From positions 1 through 64,000 of the forward strand of contig JAFXXK010000011.1 of assembly GCA_017542305.1 (NCBI GenBank): 64,000 nt of DNA. Reading direction: 5' to 3'. Made by a program: the position numbers and the translations under genes. Source of the stretch: a bacterium (GTDB lineage Bacteria > Cyanobacteriota > Vampirovibrionia > Gastranaerophilales > Gastranaerophilaceae). A model generated the notes under the pieces. It was not told where the DNA came from, did no database searches, and was given only the letters and a program-made list of their open reading frames with translations. Position 1 is the first letter of the stretch. Every line of letters starts with the position of its first letter. Below, one piece after another: positions 18,057 to 28,100 of the stretch.

Positions 18057-19040
18057 ATGAAAATAGCTGTTATTGAAAAAGAAAAAGTTGTTTTAAAAGA
18101 TGCTGCAGACATAACTTTGAATGGCAGAAAAGGTGCTGTTGTAAAAGTTCTCGGCTGCGGTTTATGCGGTTCGGATATTGTAAAACTCAGAGAACATATT
18201 TCAAAAGACGGTACCGTATTGGGACATGAAATCGTTGCACAAATTATTGAAATCGATTCCGAAACAGATTTTAAAGTCGGCGACAGAATAATTACATCCC
18301 ACCATATTCCCTGCGGGAAATGTAACTACTGTAAAAACGGCAACGTTTCTATGTGCGAACATTTCAAAAGTACGAATATCAGACCGGGAGGTTTTAGTGA
18401 ATTAGTTTATGTATCGGAAGAACATTTACAAAATGTAGCTCACCTGATACCGGAAAATCTTACAGAAATTGAGGCTTCTTTTTATGAACCTTTAGGGTGC
18501 TGCGTTCGAGCAGTAAAAAGAGGAAATCTTAAAAAAGGCGCAACGGTTCTTGTTGTCGGGTTAGGTTCAATAGGTATTCTGATGTCGCAGGCATTAAAAG
18601 CATTTGGTGCAGATGTTATAGGATGTGACTTGATTGATGACAGAGTCGAAATGTTAAAATCTTTCGGAGTTAACGCAATAAATGTAAAAAATTTATCGGA
18701 AGATTTTGAATTTGATGCGGTATATATGACATCTGGTGCTGACAAAGCTCTTGATACGGCATTAAAATATGTCCGTAACGGCGGAACAATTTTGGTATTT
18801 TCAAGTACCCCCCTAAATTCGGGATACCCTAATAATGAGATTTATTACAGAGAACTGACTGTTTTAGGCAGTTATTCTCCGTCACCTGTTGATTTGAGCG
18901 ATTCTTTGGAATTATTGCGTACCGGTCAGGTAAAAGTAAAAAATCTTTCTACCGTATATCAGCAAAAAGATGTTCAACAAGCTATTGAAGATACTGTTTC
19001 CAATAAGATAATGAAAGCATATATTGAAATCAGTAAATAA
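18057..19040 (+). CDS. Zinc-dependent medium-chain dehydrogenase (first of tandem pair)
   Basis: A 327-residue MDR alcohol dehydrogenase-type enzyme. It has the catalytic zinc cysteine in GCGLCGSD, the GHE box, the structural zinc lobe CGKCNYCKNGNVSMC, the EPLGCC segment and the Rossmann motif VVGLGSIG. The frame can be extended to a TTG at 18006, but that lies in the terminator of the previous gene. The ATG at 18057 has CAGGAG upstream and gives the family N-terminus. It is 12 bases before a paralogous dehydrogenase. The substrate (polyol or sugar alcohol) is not identifiable by eye. Confidence 0.88.
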   Translation: MKIAVIEKEKVVLKDAADITLNGRKGAVVKVLGCGLCGSDIVKLREHISKDGTVLGHEIVAQIIEIDSETDFKVGDRIITSHHIPCGKCNYCKNGNVSMCEHFKSTNIRPGGFSELVYVSEEHLQNVAHLIPENLTEIEASFYEPLGCCVRAVKRGNLKKGATVLVVGLGSIGILMSQALKAFGADVIGCDLIDDRVEMLKSFGVNAINVKNLSEDFEFDAVYMTSGADKALDTALKYVRNGGTILVFSSTPLNSGYPNNEIYYRELTVLGSYSPSPVDLSDSLELLRTGQVKVKNLSTVYQQKDVQQAIEDTVSNKIMKAYIEISK

Positions 19041-19052
19041 GAAGGGAAAATA

Positions 19053-20102
19053 ATGCGAGCAATTCAATATTACGGACCTAAAGATATAAAATTAGAAAAT
19101 GTGATGGTAAAACCTCCCGAAGAAGGCGAAGTTGTTGTAAAAGTTATGTCAGCACTTACTTGCGGTACTGATGTAAAAACTTTTCGCAGAGGACATCCGG
19201 TATTGATTAAGAATATTCCCTCAGGCTTCGGACACGAATTTGCGGGAATTGTTGACAGAGTCGGCAAAAATGTCACTAACGTAAAAATCGGGGACCGAGT
19301 TGTTGCAGCTAATTCTGCTCCCTGCGGGAAATGCTTTTTCTGCAAAAGAGAAGAATATAATTTGTGCGAAAATCTTGATTTGCTTAACGGGGCTTATGCG
19401 GAATACATAACCGTTCCTGCAAGAATTGTTGAAAAGAATATGCTCATTTTGCCAAATTCATTGAGTTTTGATAAGGCTGCATTTTGTGAACCGCTTGCGA
19501 ATGTCGTTCACGGGGTTGAACGTACGGGCATAAAAGAGGGAGATACTGTCGGAATAATAGGTATAGGTCCGATAGGTCTGATGTTTGCACGACTTGCAAA
19601 ACTAAAAGGCGCAAAAGTCATTGCGGCAGGCAGAAATCCTCTGAAATTAAAAATGGCGGAAGAATTTGCTCACGCTGATGAAATTGTTGACTTAATCAAA
19701 TATCCAAACCCTGAAAAAATATTTAAAAGCTTTACGGAAGAAAACAGAGGACTCGATGTTGCAGTTGAATGTGTAGGATTACCTGAAATATGGGAAAGAA
19801 TATTTTCCTGCGTCCGCCCGGGCGGTACAGTTCACTTTTTCGGCGGCTGTAAATCGGGTTCAACCGTAACTTTTGATACTACAAAAATGCACTATGGAGA
19901 TATAAAATTGATGAGTGTGTTCCACCATACACCAAAATATTTCCGTATGGCATTGGACTATATTGCATCAGGGCAGGTTGAAGTTGAAAAACTTATCACA
20001 GATACGATAGGCTTGGATAAAATTGAGTGGGCTATGCAGCAGCATATTGACGGAAAGGCTATCAAATTCCTCGTTAAACCCTGGCAAAACATTTCCGAAT
20101 AA
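19053..20102 (+). CDS. Zinc-dependent medium-chain dehydrogenase (second of tandem pair)
   Basis: A 349-residue MDR enzyme with the ALTCGTDVKTF zinc site, GFGHEFAG, the structural zinc lobe CGKCFFCKREEYNLC, EPLANVVHG and the Rossmann motif GIIGIGPIG. It is distantly related to the gene just upstream and shares its operon (12-base gap, AAGGG before the ATG). Tandem MDR genes usually act on related polyols or on successive steps. Threonine or sorbitol dehydrogenase-like activity are the nearest guesses; the sequence does not decide. Confidence 0.88.
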   Translation: MRAIQYYGPKDIKLENVMVKPPEEGEVVVKVMSALTCGTDVKTFRRGHPVLIKNIPSGFGHEFAGIVDRVGKNVTNVKIGDRVVAANSAPCGKCFFCKREEYNLCENLDLLNGAYAEYITVPARIVEKNMLILPNSLSFDKAAFCEPLANVVHGVERTGIKEGDTVGIIGIGPIGLMFARLAKLKGAKVIAAGRNPLKLKMAEEFAHADEIVDLIKYPNPEKIFKSFTEENRGLDVAVECVGLPEIWERIFSCVRPGGTVHFFGGCKSGSTVTFDTTKMHYGDIKLMSVFHHTPKYFRMALDYIASGQVEVEKLITDTIGLDKIEWAMQQHIDGKAIKFLVKPWQNISE

Positions 20103-20118
20103 ATTTTCCAAAAGAAAA

Positions 20119-20137
20119 ACCGCTTTTGATAAGCGGT
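20119..20137 (-). terminator. Terminator of the MSASQ-protein gene
   Basis: ACCGCTT (20119-20125) pairs with AAGCGGT (20131-20137). On the minus strand the hairpin is followed by TTTTTCTTTT, so it best serves the gene ending at 20208. It may also stop transcripts of the convergent dehydrogenases. Confidence 0.7.
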
Positions 20138-20207
20138 ATAGGGGAAAAGTTACGAAATTTTGTTTTAATAAGGAAATTAAATGATAAGGAATCATGAGAA
20201 ATTTTGT

Positions 20208-21350
20208 TTATGCATTAAATGTCTTAAACGAATTATCAATATTCTTTTTGATTAAATCTGACATAACCTGATATTCGATTTGTAATGCATTATGTTCTGT
20301 ATCAAGTTTCTTGAGTTCAAGGTCATATTTATTATCTTTTGCCTCAAGTTTTGATAACTTAATTTTGTATTCTTGCTCAACAAGTGCAATTTTTCTTTCA
20401 TCAACTACTTCTTCAATACACTGATCTGAATCGATTGAAGTTGTTACAAAACCTCTTTCAACAGCCGAGAAGTATTCGAGTTGTAATTCGCCGGATCTTA
20501 ATTGTTCCTCGAACCAAGCATTGTCTTTAATAGTTTTTGCTTCATCGCTCTTAGTATAGTATCCGCAAGAAGCCATCTTATCAAAGATATTTTTCAAGTA
20601 ATTTACATAACCGATATTATCCGGTACTGAAGTATCTTTTAATATTCCGTGTGAATTTGATGTACCGTAATAAGCTTCGGTTAAAGCTGTAGCGTAGTCA
20701 TAAAACTCTCTCTGCTCTTTGGTAGTGCCTTCATAATTCAATGCTTTTGTAGTTTGAACCCCTGTATTCAAATCAGTAAGAGTATAAGTAGGATAACCGT
20801 CATAAGGTGATGTACTGAATGAAGTATAACCGAAATCCAAGCCGTGTTCTTCATCTTCGCCGATATGGAGTCCTACTGATGTTAAATACTGGTCCCAAGC
20901 TTCATGTATTTCCTGATAAGCTATGGCTTTATCTTCCTCACTTGCATTATTACTCATATTTTTAATAGCAATGTGCGACTGAGAATAACCTAATTTAGAT
21001 AAAAATATGTTGAAATCACCGTTACCTGCTTCAAATGCTGCAGCTTGTCTTTGAGTGACAAGAATTTGACCTTTTTTATCAGTTATAACATACTGCGCAC
21101 CGTTAGCAACGGTATTATATCCTGTCATAAGTCCGTATGAAATATCTGTATAAATTTCATCGGAACCGACAAAACCGGTAAGAACAGTTAACTTAGTTGC
21201 CTTTAAAGCCTCAAGATATTCTTTATTGGCTTCTTCTGTTTGATCAGCAAGACGGATTTTAGAATAAGATATCGCCTGCCCTGAATGTTCGTTGTCACTC
21301 ATTCTGGCAGTGATACTAAGTAATCTTGCTTGTGATGCAGACATACCCAT
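20208..21350 (-). CDS. Lineage-type unknown protein with MSASQARLLS start
   Basis: A 380-residue protein that begins MGMSASQARLLSITARMSDN and ends in a long helical stretch (about residues 315-370, with LEAKDNKYDLELKKLDTEHN). There is no signal peptide, membrane segment or catalytic motif. I remember similar N-termini in hypothetical proteins of gut Melainabacteria. The helical N- and C-terminal ends flanking a mixed middle domain resemble the layout of flagellar or secretion-system axial proteins, but no homology is shown. It is a single gene with its own terminator. The promoter region is shared with deoB, and AGGACGGGAT lies before the ATG. Confidence 0.75.
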   Translation of the reverse strand: MGMSASQARLLSITARMSDNEHSGQAISYSKIRLADQTEEANKEYLEALKATKLTVLTGFVGSDEIYTDISYGLMTGYNTVANGAQYVITDKKGQILVTQRQAAAFEAGNGDFNIFLSKLGYSQSHIAIKNMSNNASEEDKAIAYQEIHEAWDQYLTSVGLHIGEDEEHGLDFGYTSFSTSPYDGYPTYTLTDLNTGVQTTKALNYEGTTKEQREFYDYATALTEAYYGTSNSHGILKDTSVPDNIGYVNYLKNIFDKMASCGYYTKSDEAKTIKDNAWFEEQLRSGELQLEYFSAVERGFVTTSIDSDQCIEEVVDERKIALVEQEYKIKLSKLEAKDNKYDLELKKLDTEHNALQIEYQVMSDLIKKNIDNSFKTFNA

Positions 21351-21585
21351 AAGTTTATATCCCGTCCTTTCAATTGTCGTAACTTGTATTTGTAATTACG
21401 AACTTTTTATTCTAAAACTTTAATTTTTAGAATTGTCATGTTAAGATTTTGTAACAATTAAATGTTTAATATATATAAACAGGATATCTTCATTAGACTC
21501 AGAAATTAATACTTAACAGATATTACGTTTTAATGTATAATATCTTTGACTGAATAAAGTTTAATACCACAGACAGGAGTTTTAT

Positions 21586-22761
21586 ATGAAAAGAGCAATA
21601 GTAGTTGTAATTGATTCAATGGGCATCGGGGCAATGGAGGACTGCAGGGATTTCAACGATGTTCCCGAATGTAATACCCTGAAGCATGTTTGCGAATTTA
21701 ACGGCGGATTAAACGTACCAAACCTGTCAAAAATGGGGTTAGGCAATATTCAGGATTTTAAGGGCATAGCAAAAACGAACACCCCAACTGCAAGATACGG
21801 GACAATGATTGAAAAATCAAAGGGCAAAGATACTACTACAGGTCATTGGGAATTTATGGGACTTATCAATGAAAAGCCTTTTGCAACTTATCCTGAGGGT
21901 TTTCCGGATGAATTAATAGAAAAATTTATAAAAGAAACAGGCTGCGGCGGGGTATTGGCAAACATTCCGGCAAGCGGTACCGCTATAATAGAAAAGCTGA
22001 ACAATGAGCATCACGCAACAAAATTCCCTATAGTTTATACAAGTGCGGACAGCGTATTTCAGATTGCACTTGATACGGATATGATACCTCTGCAAACCTT
22101 GTATAAATGGTGTGAAATTGCAAGGAAACTGCTTGATGAAGGGGATTATAACGTATCAAGAGTAATTGCACGACCATACAAAATCATTGACGGCAAACCG
22201 ACAAGAATTTCTAAGGACAGACGGGATTATTCTATGGTGCCAAAACACACCTTACTCAACGATATAAAAGACAGCGGGGCAAAAGTTATCGGTATCGGTA
22301 AAATTGAAGATATATTTTCAAAAGCCGGCATAACCCATGCCGTTCATACGGGTTCAAACAAAGAGGGATTGGAGCTTACGCTGAAAGCCGTCAGAAACGA
22401 ACTTGATTTGGACAGTATTGCATACCCCGATTATGTAAAAAAAGACATGCCTTATGAAATGATATTTACGAATCTTGTAGATACAGATATGTTATACGGT
22501 CACAGAAACGATGCCGCAGGGTACGGCAGAGCAATAGAAGAAATAGATACCTATCTTCCTGCAATAACAGGCTCAATGACAGAAGATGATTTGTTGATAA
22601 TAACCGCAGACCATGGCTGCGATCCTTGTGTCGAGGGTACGGATCATACGAGGGAAAAAGTACCGGTACTTGTTTACGATAAAAAGGAACAGGGCAGAGA
22701 TTTAGGAACACTAATCGGCTTTGACAATGTCGCAAACTTCGTAAAAGAATGGCTGTTTTAA
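21586..22761 (+). CDS. deoB: Phosphopentomutase
   Basis: DeoB interconverts ribose or deoxyribose 1- and 5-phosphates in nucleoside salvage. The 391-residue protein shows the alkaline-phosphatase-superfamily metal sites DSMGIGA at the N-terminus and ITADHGCDP near the C-terminus, with the catalytic threonine segment GKDTTTGHWEFMG. The length is typical. GACAGGAG precedes the ATG, and TATAAT lies near 21538. Its last four bases overlap the end of the convergent small gene at 22758. Confidence 0.96.
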   Translation: MKRAIVVVIDSMGIGAMEDCRDFNDVPECNTLKHVCEFNGGLNVPNLSKMGLGNIQDFKGIAKTNTPTARYGTMIEKSKGKDTTTGHWEFMGLINEKPFATYPEGFPDELIEKFIKETGCGGVLANIPASGTAIIEKLNNEHHATKFPIVYTSADSVFQIALDTDMIPLQTLYKWCEIARKLLDEGDYNVSRVIARPYKIIDGKPTRISKDRRDYSMVPKHTLLNDIKDSGAKVIGIGKIEDIFSKAGITHAVHTGSNKEGLELTLKAVRNELDLDSIAYPDYVKKDMPYEMIFTNLVDTDMLYGHRNDAAGYGRAIEEIDTYLPAITGSMTEDDLLIITADHGCDPCVEGTDHTREKVPVLVYDKKEQGRDLGTLIGFDNVANFVKEWLF

Positions 22762-22958
22762 AAAACAGACATAGAATTGTCATCATCTAAAATATAATCC
22801 AACAAATCAAATTGACGCTGATAAGCATAATGTAGTATTGTAGCTTCTTCATGCCTGTCATCATTTAGGCATGCTTTCTCTACAACTCCAATTATACTTG
22901 CTATTAAAAAACCGAGTTCATACATTTTATCTGTTTTATTTTTTTGTTTGTTATTCAT
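22758..22958 (-). CDS. Small unknown protein paired with a XRE regulator
   Basis: A 66-residue protein beginning MNNKQKNKTDKMYELGFLIA. It has a helical, mildly hydrophobic middle and an acidic C-terminus (LLDYILDDDNSMSVF), and I do not recognise it. It is divergent from a XRE regulator, and operator-like repeats lie between them. No Shine-Dalgarno is visible. TATAAT (minus strand, 22972-22967) is nine bases upstream of the ATG. The arrangement resembles small regulator/effector pairs, but nothing in the protein itself marks a toxin. Confidence 0.6.
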   Translation of the reverse strand: MNNKQKNKTDKMYELGFLIASIIGVVEKACLNDDRHEEATILHYAYQRQFDLLDYILDDDNSMSVF

Positions 22959-22971
22959 GTTTTATTATTAT

Positions 22972-23003
22972 ATTAAGTATACTTAATTATAAATTAAGTA
23001 TAC
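22972..23003. promoter_or_regulatory. Operator-like palindrome and direct repeat between divergent genes
   Basis: ATTAAGTATACTTAAT (22972-22987) is a perfect 16-bp palindrome. Its left 11 bases, ATTAAGTATAC, recur at 22993-23003, exactly 21 bases downstream, which is two helical turns. The palindrome abuts the TATAAT of the minus-strand gene, and a minus-strand TTGACA lies at 23026-23021. A XRE dimer could bind both sites on one face of the DNA. Confidence 0.7.
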
Positions 23004-23043
23004 ACTATTGAAAATTAATTTGTCAATAACTAAAATTAATAGT

Positions 23044-23283
23044 ATGGCAAATGAACCTGATAAAATAAACAATAAAATTTGTTTAAAAATAAAAATGGAA
23101 AGAATAAAAAGAGGTTGGTCTCAAGAGCAGCTGGGAGAATATTCTGATATTAGTAAAACTTCAATAGGAGCTATTGAGAGAGGACAGAGTACTCCTTCAA
23201 CTTTGACTTTGGCAAAAATTGCGACGGCTTTTAATATGACGGTGTCAGAACTCACCGATATTTCTAAAGTTGATTTATCATAA
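23044..23283 (+). CDS. XRE family transcriptional regulator
   Basis: An HTH_3 domain protein: LKIKMERIKRGWSQEQLGEY, then SDISKTSIGAIERGQSTPST, then LTLAKIATAFNMTVSELTDI, the classical Cro/C1-type fold. The frame extends back to a TTG at 23008, but that lies beside the operator repeats. The ATG at 23044 gives a 79-residue protein. Neither start has a strong Shine-Dalgarno. It probably regulates itself and the divergent 66-residue gene through the repeats at 22972-23003. Confidence 0.85.
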   Translation: MANEPDKINNKICLKIKMERIKRGWSQEQLGEYSDISKTSIGAIERGQSTPSTLTLAKIATAFNMTVSELTDISKVDLS

Positions 23284-23365
23284 TTGCGTTTTTATAATTT
23301 CTATTGTATAATTTCTTTGTGAAGAAATTCACAGTGTATTGTAATATTATAAAAGGAGAAATCAA

Positions 23366-23542
23366 ATGAACGTATCTATTTCTGATGATTGCATTGCATG
23401 CGGCGCTTGCGAATCTATTTGCGGCGATGTATTTTCTATCGAAGATAAAGCTGTTGTTGACGCTTCTGCTGTTGCGAATAACGAAGACAGCGTTAAAGAA
23501 GCTGCAGACGCTTGCCCGGTTGGAGCAATCACTGTTGAATAA
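23366..23542 (+). CDS. Small [4Fe-4S] ferredoxin
   Basis: A 58-residue protein with C9-x2-C12-x2-C15 and a distal C50-P, the ligand set of a single [4Fe-4S] cluster. C19 is an extra cysteine at the usual fourth position of the first motif. The sequence MNVSISDDCIACGACESICG resembles the monocluster ferredoxins of anaerobes, which carry electrons in the cytoplasm. AAAAGGAG lies before the ATG. A strong terminator follows, so it is monocistronic. Confidence 0.93.
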   Translation: MNVSISDDCIACGACESICGDVFSIEDKAVVDASAVANNEDSVKEAADACPVGAITVE

Positions 23543-23562
23543 TTAAGTTTCAATATATTTTT

Positions 23563-23590
23563 AAACCACCTGTTTTCACAGGTGGTTTTT
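23563..23590 (+). terminator. Intrinsic terminator of the ferredoxin gene
   Basis: AAACCACCTGT (23563-23573) pairs perfectly with ACAGGTGGTTT (23578-23588) around a four-base loop, and T residues follow. This is a textbook hairpin 20 bases after the stop. Confidence 0.9.
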
Positions 23591-23607
23591 TAATACAATT
23601 TTGCAAT

Positions 23608-23636
23608 AAAAAACCGACATTAAATGCCGGTTTTTT
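23608..23636 (-). terminator. Terminator of ahcY
   Basis: AAACCG (23611-23616) pairs with CGGTTT (23628-23633); A and T runs on the two sides make it bidirectional. It lies 23 bases beyond the ahcY stop on the minus strand. Confidence 0.75.
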
Positions 23637-23658
23637 AGTTTTATACAGTTTTGATTTA

Positions 23659-24969
<1,311 letters not shown>

Positions 24970-25127
24970 TTACAATAATTATTATAGAATTAAAATAATA
25001 AATAGCAATGTTTTGTAATATTTATGTAAACAGAAATATATTTATGTAAAAATTTGTTAATATAAGTATTTGTTTTGGCAAAAATTTACCTTGAGCAGCT
25101 TTATAAATTCAGAAATAAGGAGTTATC

Positions 25128-28100
25128 GTGAAAGTAAATTTCAATAATAATTTGCATTTATCCACCCAACCTGCATTTAAAGGCTTTGAAGTTGCAAAAG
25201 ACGAATATGGCGAAAAATATTATGAATGGAGTTTTCCGTTTGATAAAAACAGATATGATTGCTATTTGGATGTATATCCCGTAACTCCTGATCATAACGG
25301 AAATTATGATAACAATAAATTTGATTCTCCTTATACCCACATTATCAACGGAACAAGTACAATAAAATTGGAAGCAGACAGGAAAAATAAAGTATATTTG
25401 GACTACATATACGGAAGACCTGAAAATGCACCTTTTGCGTATCACTACAGAATAGTACCAAAAGGAAGACCCAATGCAGTTCCGATAATTCAGTTTGATG
25501 CGGGTGATTTAATTGATAAACGTGATTTTAAAGAAGACTGGGCTAATGTATATAATATTGTAATCCCCGGAAGCATGAATTCAGGCAAAGCAGGGGCAGC
25601 AATACTTATTGGCGCTGATAACTACGATGTTCGTTATATTTATGACAAAAAAGGAAATATTATCGAAAATCCGAATGCCGAAAAAGGATTAAATATAAGC
25701 AAAAATTTTGCAAACCATGTCGGCGGTTCACTTGCCGGTGTTCATAAAGCATTGCAGGAAGGAAGACTTGATTTATTCTCAAAAGTATTCCTTCTTCCGC
25801 ATACCTCAGGTGACAGAACAAGTGCCGCAGGATATTGGCTTGAAAGCGGTTTTCAGTTTTCTTCGGCAGTAGATACTCCGGATACGTTTACAAAATTCCA
25901 AAATGAATTGTTTGCAAAAGGGAAAAACCTCGTTGCAGACTCCGCATTAACAAGTGAAGGCATGAGCGGTATTCATATTCAAAGTATCTTACAACACGGC
26001 GAAGATGACGTGTTCTTTGATTGGTTCAAATGCGGCTCTTTAAGAAACATGACTGCTAAAATCGGGGCTTTCGGTGTAAAAACAGAAACCATACGTCATA
26101 AATTAATTAATCCTCCGGAAATTGCCGAACAGGATACAAACGGACAAATAAGATTTATACCTAACAAAAAATACAAAAAAGATGAACCGACTTATATTCA
26201 GGTATACAGTGCAGACGCAGCAACCCCTGAACAAATCGCAAACTCTTCGGTAAAAATTGAAAGATACGGTAATCCGAATGGTTCTCATCCTCTAAAATAC
26301 GGTACTCATAATGATATCAGCATTGCATATAATTATCCTATTAACTTCCAAACGTACAAGGATGATGCCGATAAATTAAACGAACTGAACGCAATCAGAC
26401 GCAGAGAAGGCAAACCGTTTATTTCAAAAGATTCATACATGGGTACAAGATTATTAACCAAGTTTGAAAAATTTGAATTTGAAAACAAAATTGACGGCGG
26501 CTTCTATACATGGGATGCAAATGTTGATATTGCAAAATTTAACTATGCAGACTCTAACGAAGATATTGAAGAAGCAATGAATCTTCCGATTAGTGAAAGA
26601 GCTGCTTTCTTCGAAAAGAAAGAACAAAAAAGAAACGAAGTTCTTGATTATGCAGTATCATCATTAAAATATTGGACAAGAAAAACTAATCAGTCTTTAA
26701 ATTTATATGTTGCACAAAATCTGAAGAAATTAAATCCTGATAATGCAGATTATGCATATAAGAAAATGAATGAATTAATTGATGACGGCATATTACCGAA
26801 GAAAATAAACGACACTATAGACAAAGCTGTTGTAACAAATGTTATGACAGATGACTATTTATTACACGGTATGGATTCCGTAGAAAATTATCATAATATG
26901 ATTCTTGACGGATTAATGAATTATCCTCTTGAAGCAACCGAAGCCGGTAAAGATATTCTGGCATTGTTCTCTACTCCGTACATCACAAATCGTGCAACAA
27001 AACCTGAATACGTCGGCAAATCAAGACTTGAATTATTAAAACAACGTAATCCGCATTTAACTCCTCAATATGAAAAAGTTTATAATTTAACGACAAATAT
27101 GTATACAGGAGCAATGTATGATTTTGCTAATGAAGTTTTAGAAGAAGTTAATAAAAAACTCCCGAGAGATTCAAAATTAAACAGAGGTGCTGACACCTCC
27201 GATTACGGTAAATATGTATTACCTATTATCACTCAGGAAATCGCAAAATTTGCAGTTGTAAGAGCATTATTCCCTGACGTAAAATATGAAGTTAATTCTG
27301 AAAAAGGCGGGATTTCTTATGACTATGAAGCATTGAGAAATAAATCCTTAAAGAGTTTGGGTATTTACAATACTTCTCAGAAAAATGAAGCAGAAGAATT
27401 AATACTCAATTTACGTTCCGGTATCAGAAATATTTCCGACGACGATAAGAAAAAATTAGTAAAAGCCGTATATAAAATGATTGAGGATACAAACCTCAAG
27501 AGTTTCCAAATGGCTGAAATGATTGTTGACAGAACAAAATCCGGTATTGATTGGAGAATTGATGCGTTAAAAGACTTCTCTAATATGGATGGATTAAGAA
27601 ATAATGCAGATACATTTGAATCAAATTGGCAGCAGGTTACAAATATTTCAAAAGCATTGGTTGACGGCATTAAGAGCGAAAACCGCAACGCTTATGTTGT
27701 AGCAGAAGTTACCGATGAAGTCGATTTATATAAAATGGGCGACGGTGCTAATTCAGAACGATACACATGGCATAAAAAACCTTATAAAGTCGGCGAATAT
27801 ATAGACCATAACGGCGAAAAACAACCTATTTATAATTATGACTATAAAAACGATATTATAAAGAAATTACTCAGAGAATCAGGTATCGATGCAGTTGCAA
27901 ACTATGCCTTTTACTTCTCCGATATATCAGCAATCTTCGGTAAAAAAGGAGATGACGGTCTTGACTATGGCGAAAATCAGGATTACAGAATTCATAACGT
28001 ATTTTCTAAAGATAAATCAAATGAATATGCTCAGGAATTTTTATACTCAGGACCTTATGATTCAATAATTAAATCATATACCTTTGTTGATAATCACGAT

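Noticed and set aside
22758-23283. Toxin-antitoxin module
   Set aside because: The divergent arrangement and lack of any known toxin fold in the 66-residue protein do not support it beyond a regulator with a small partner.
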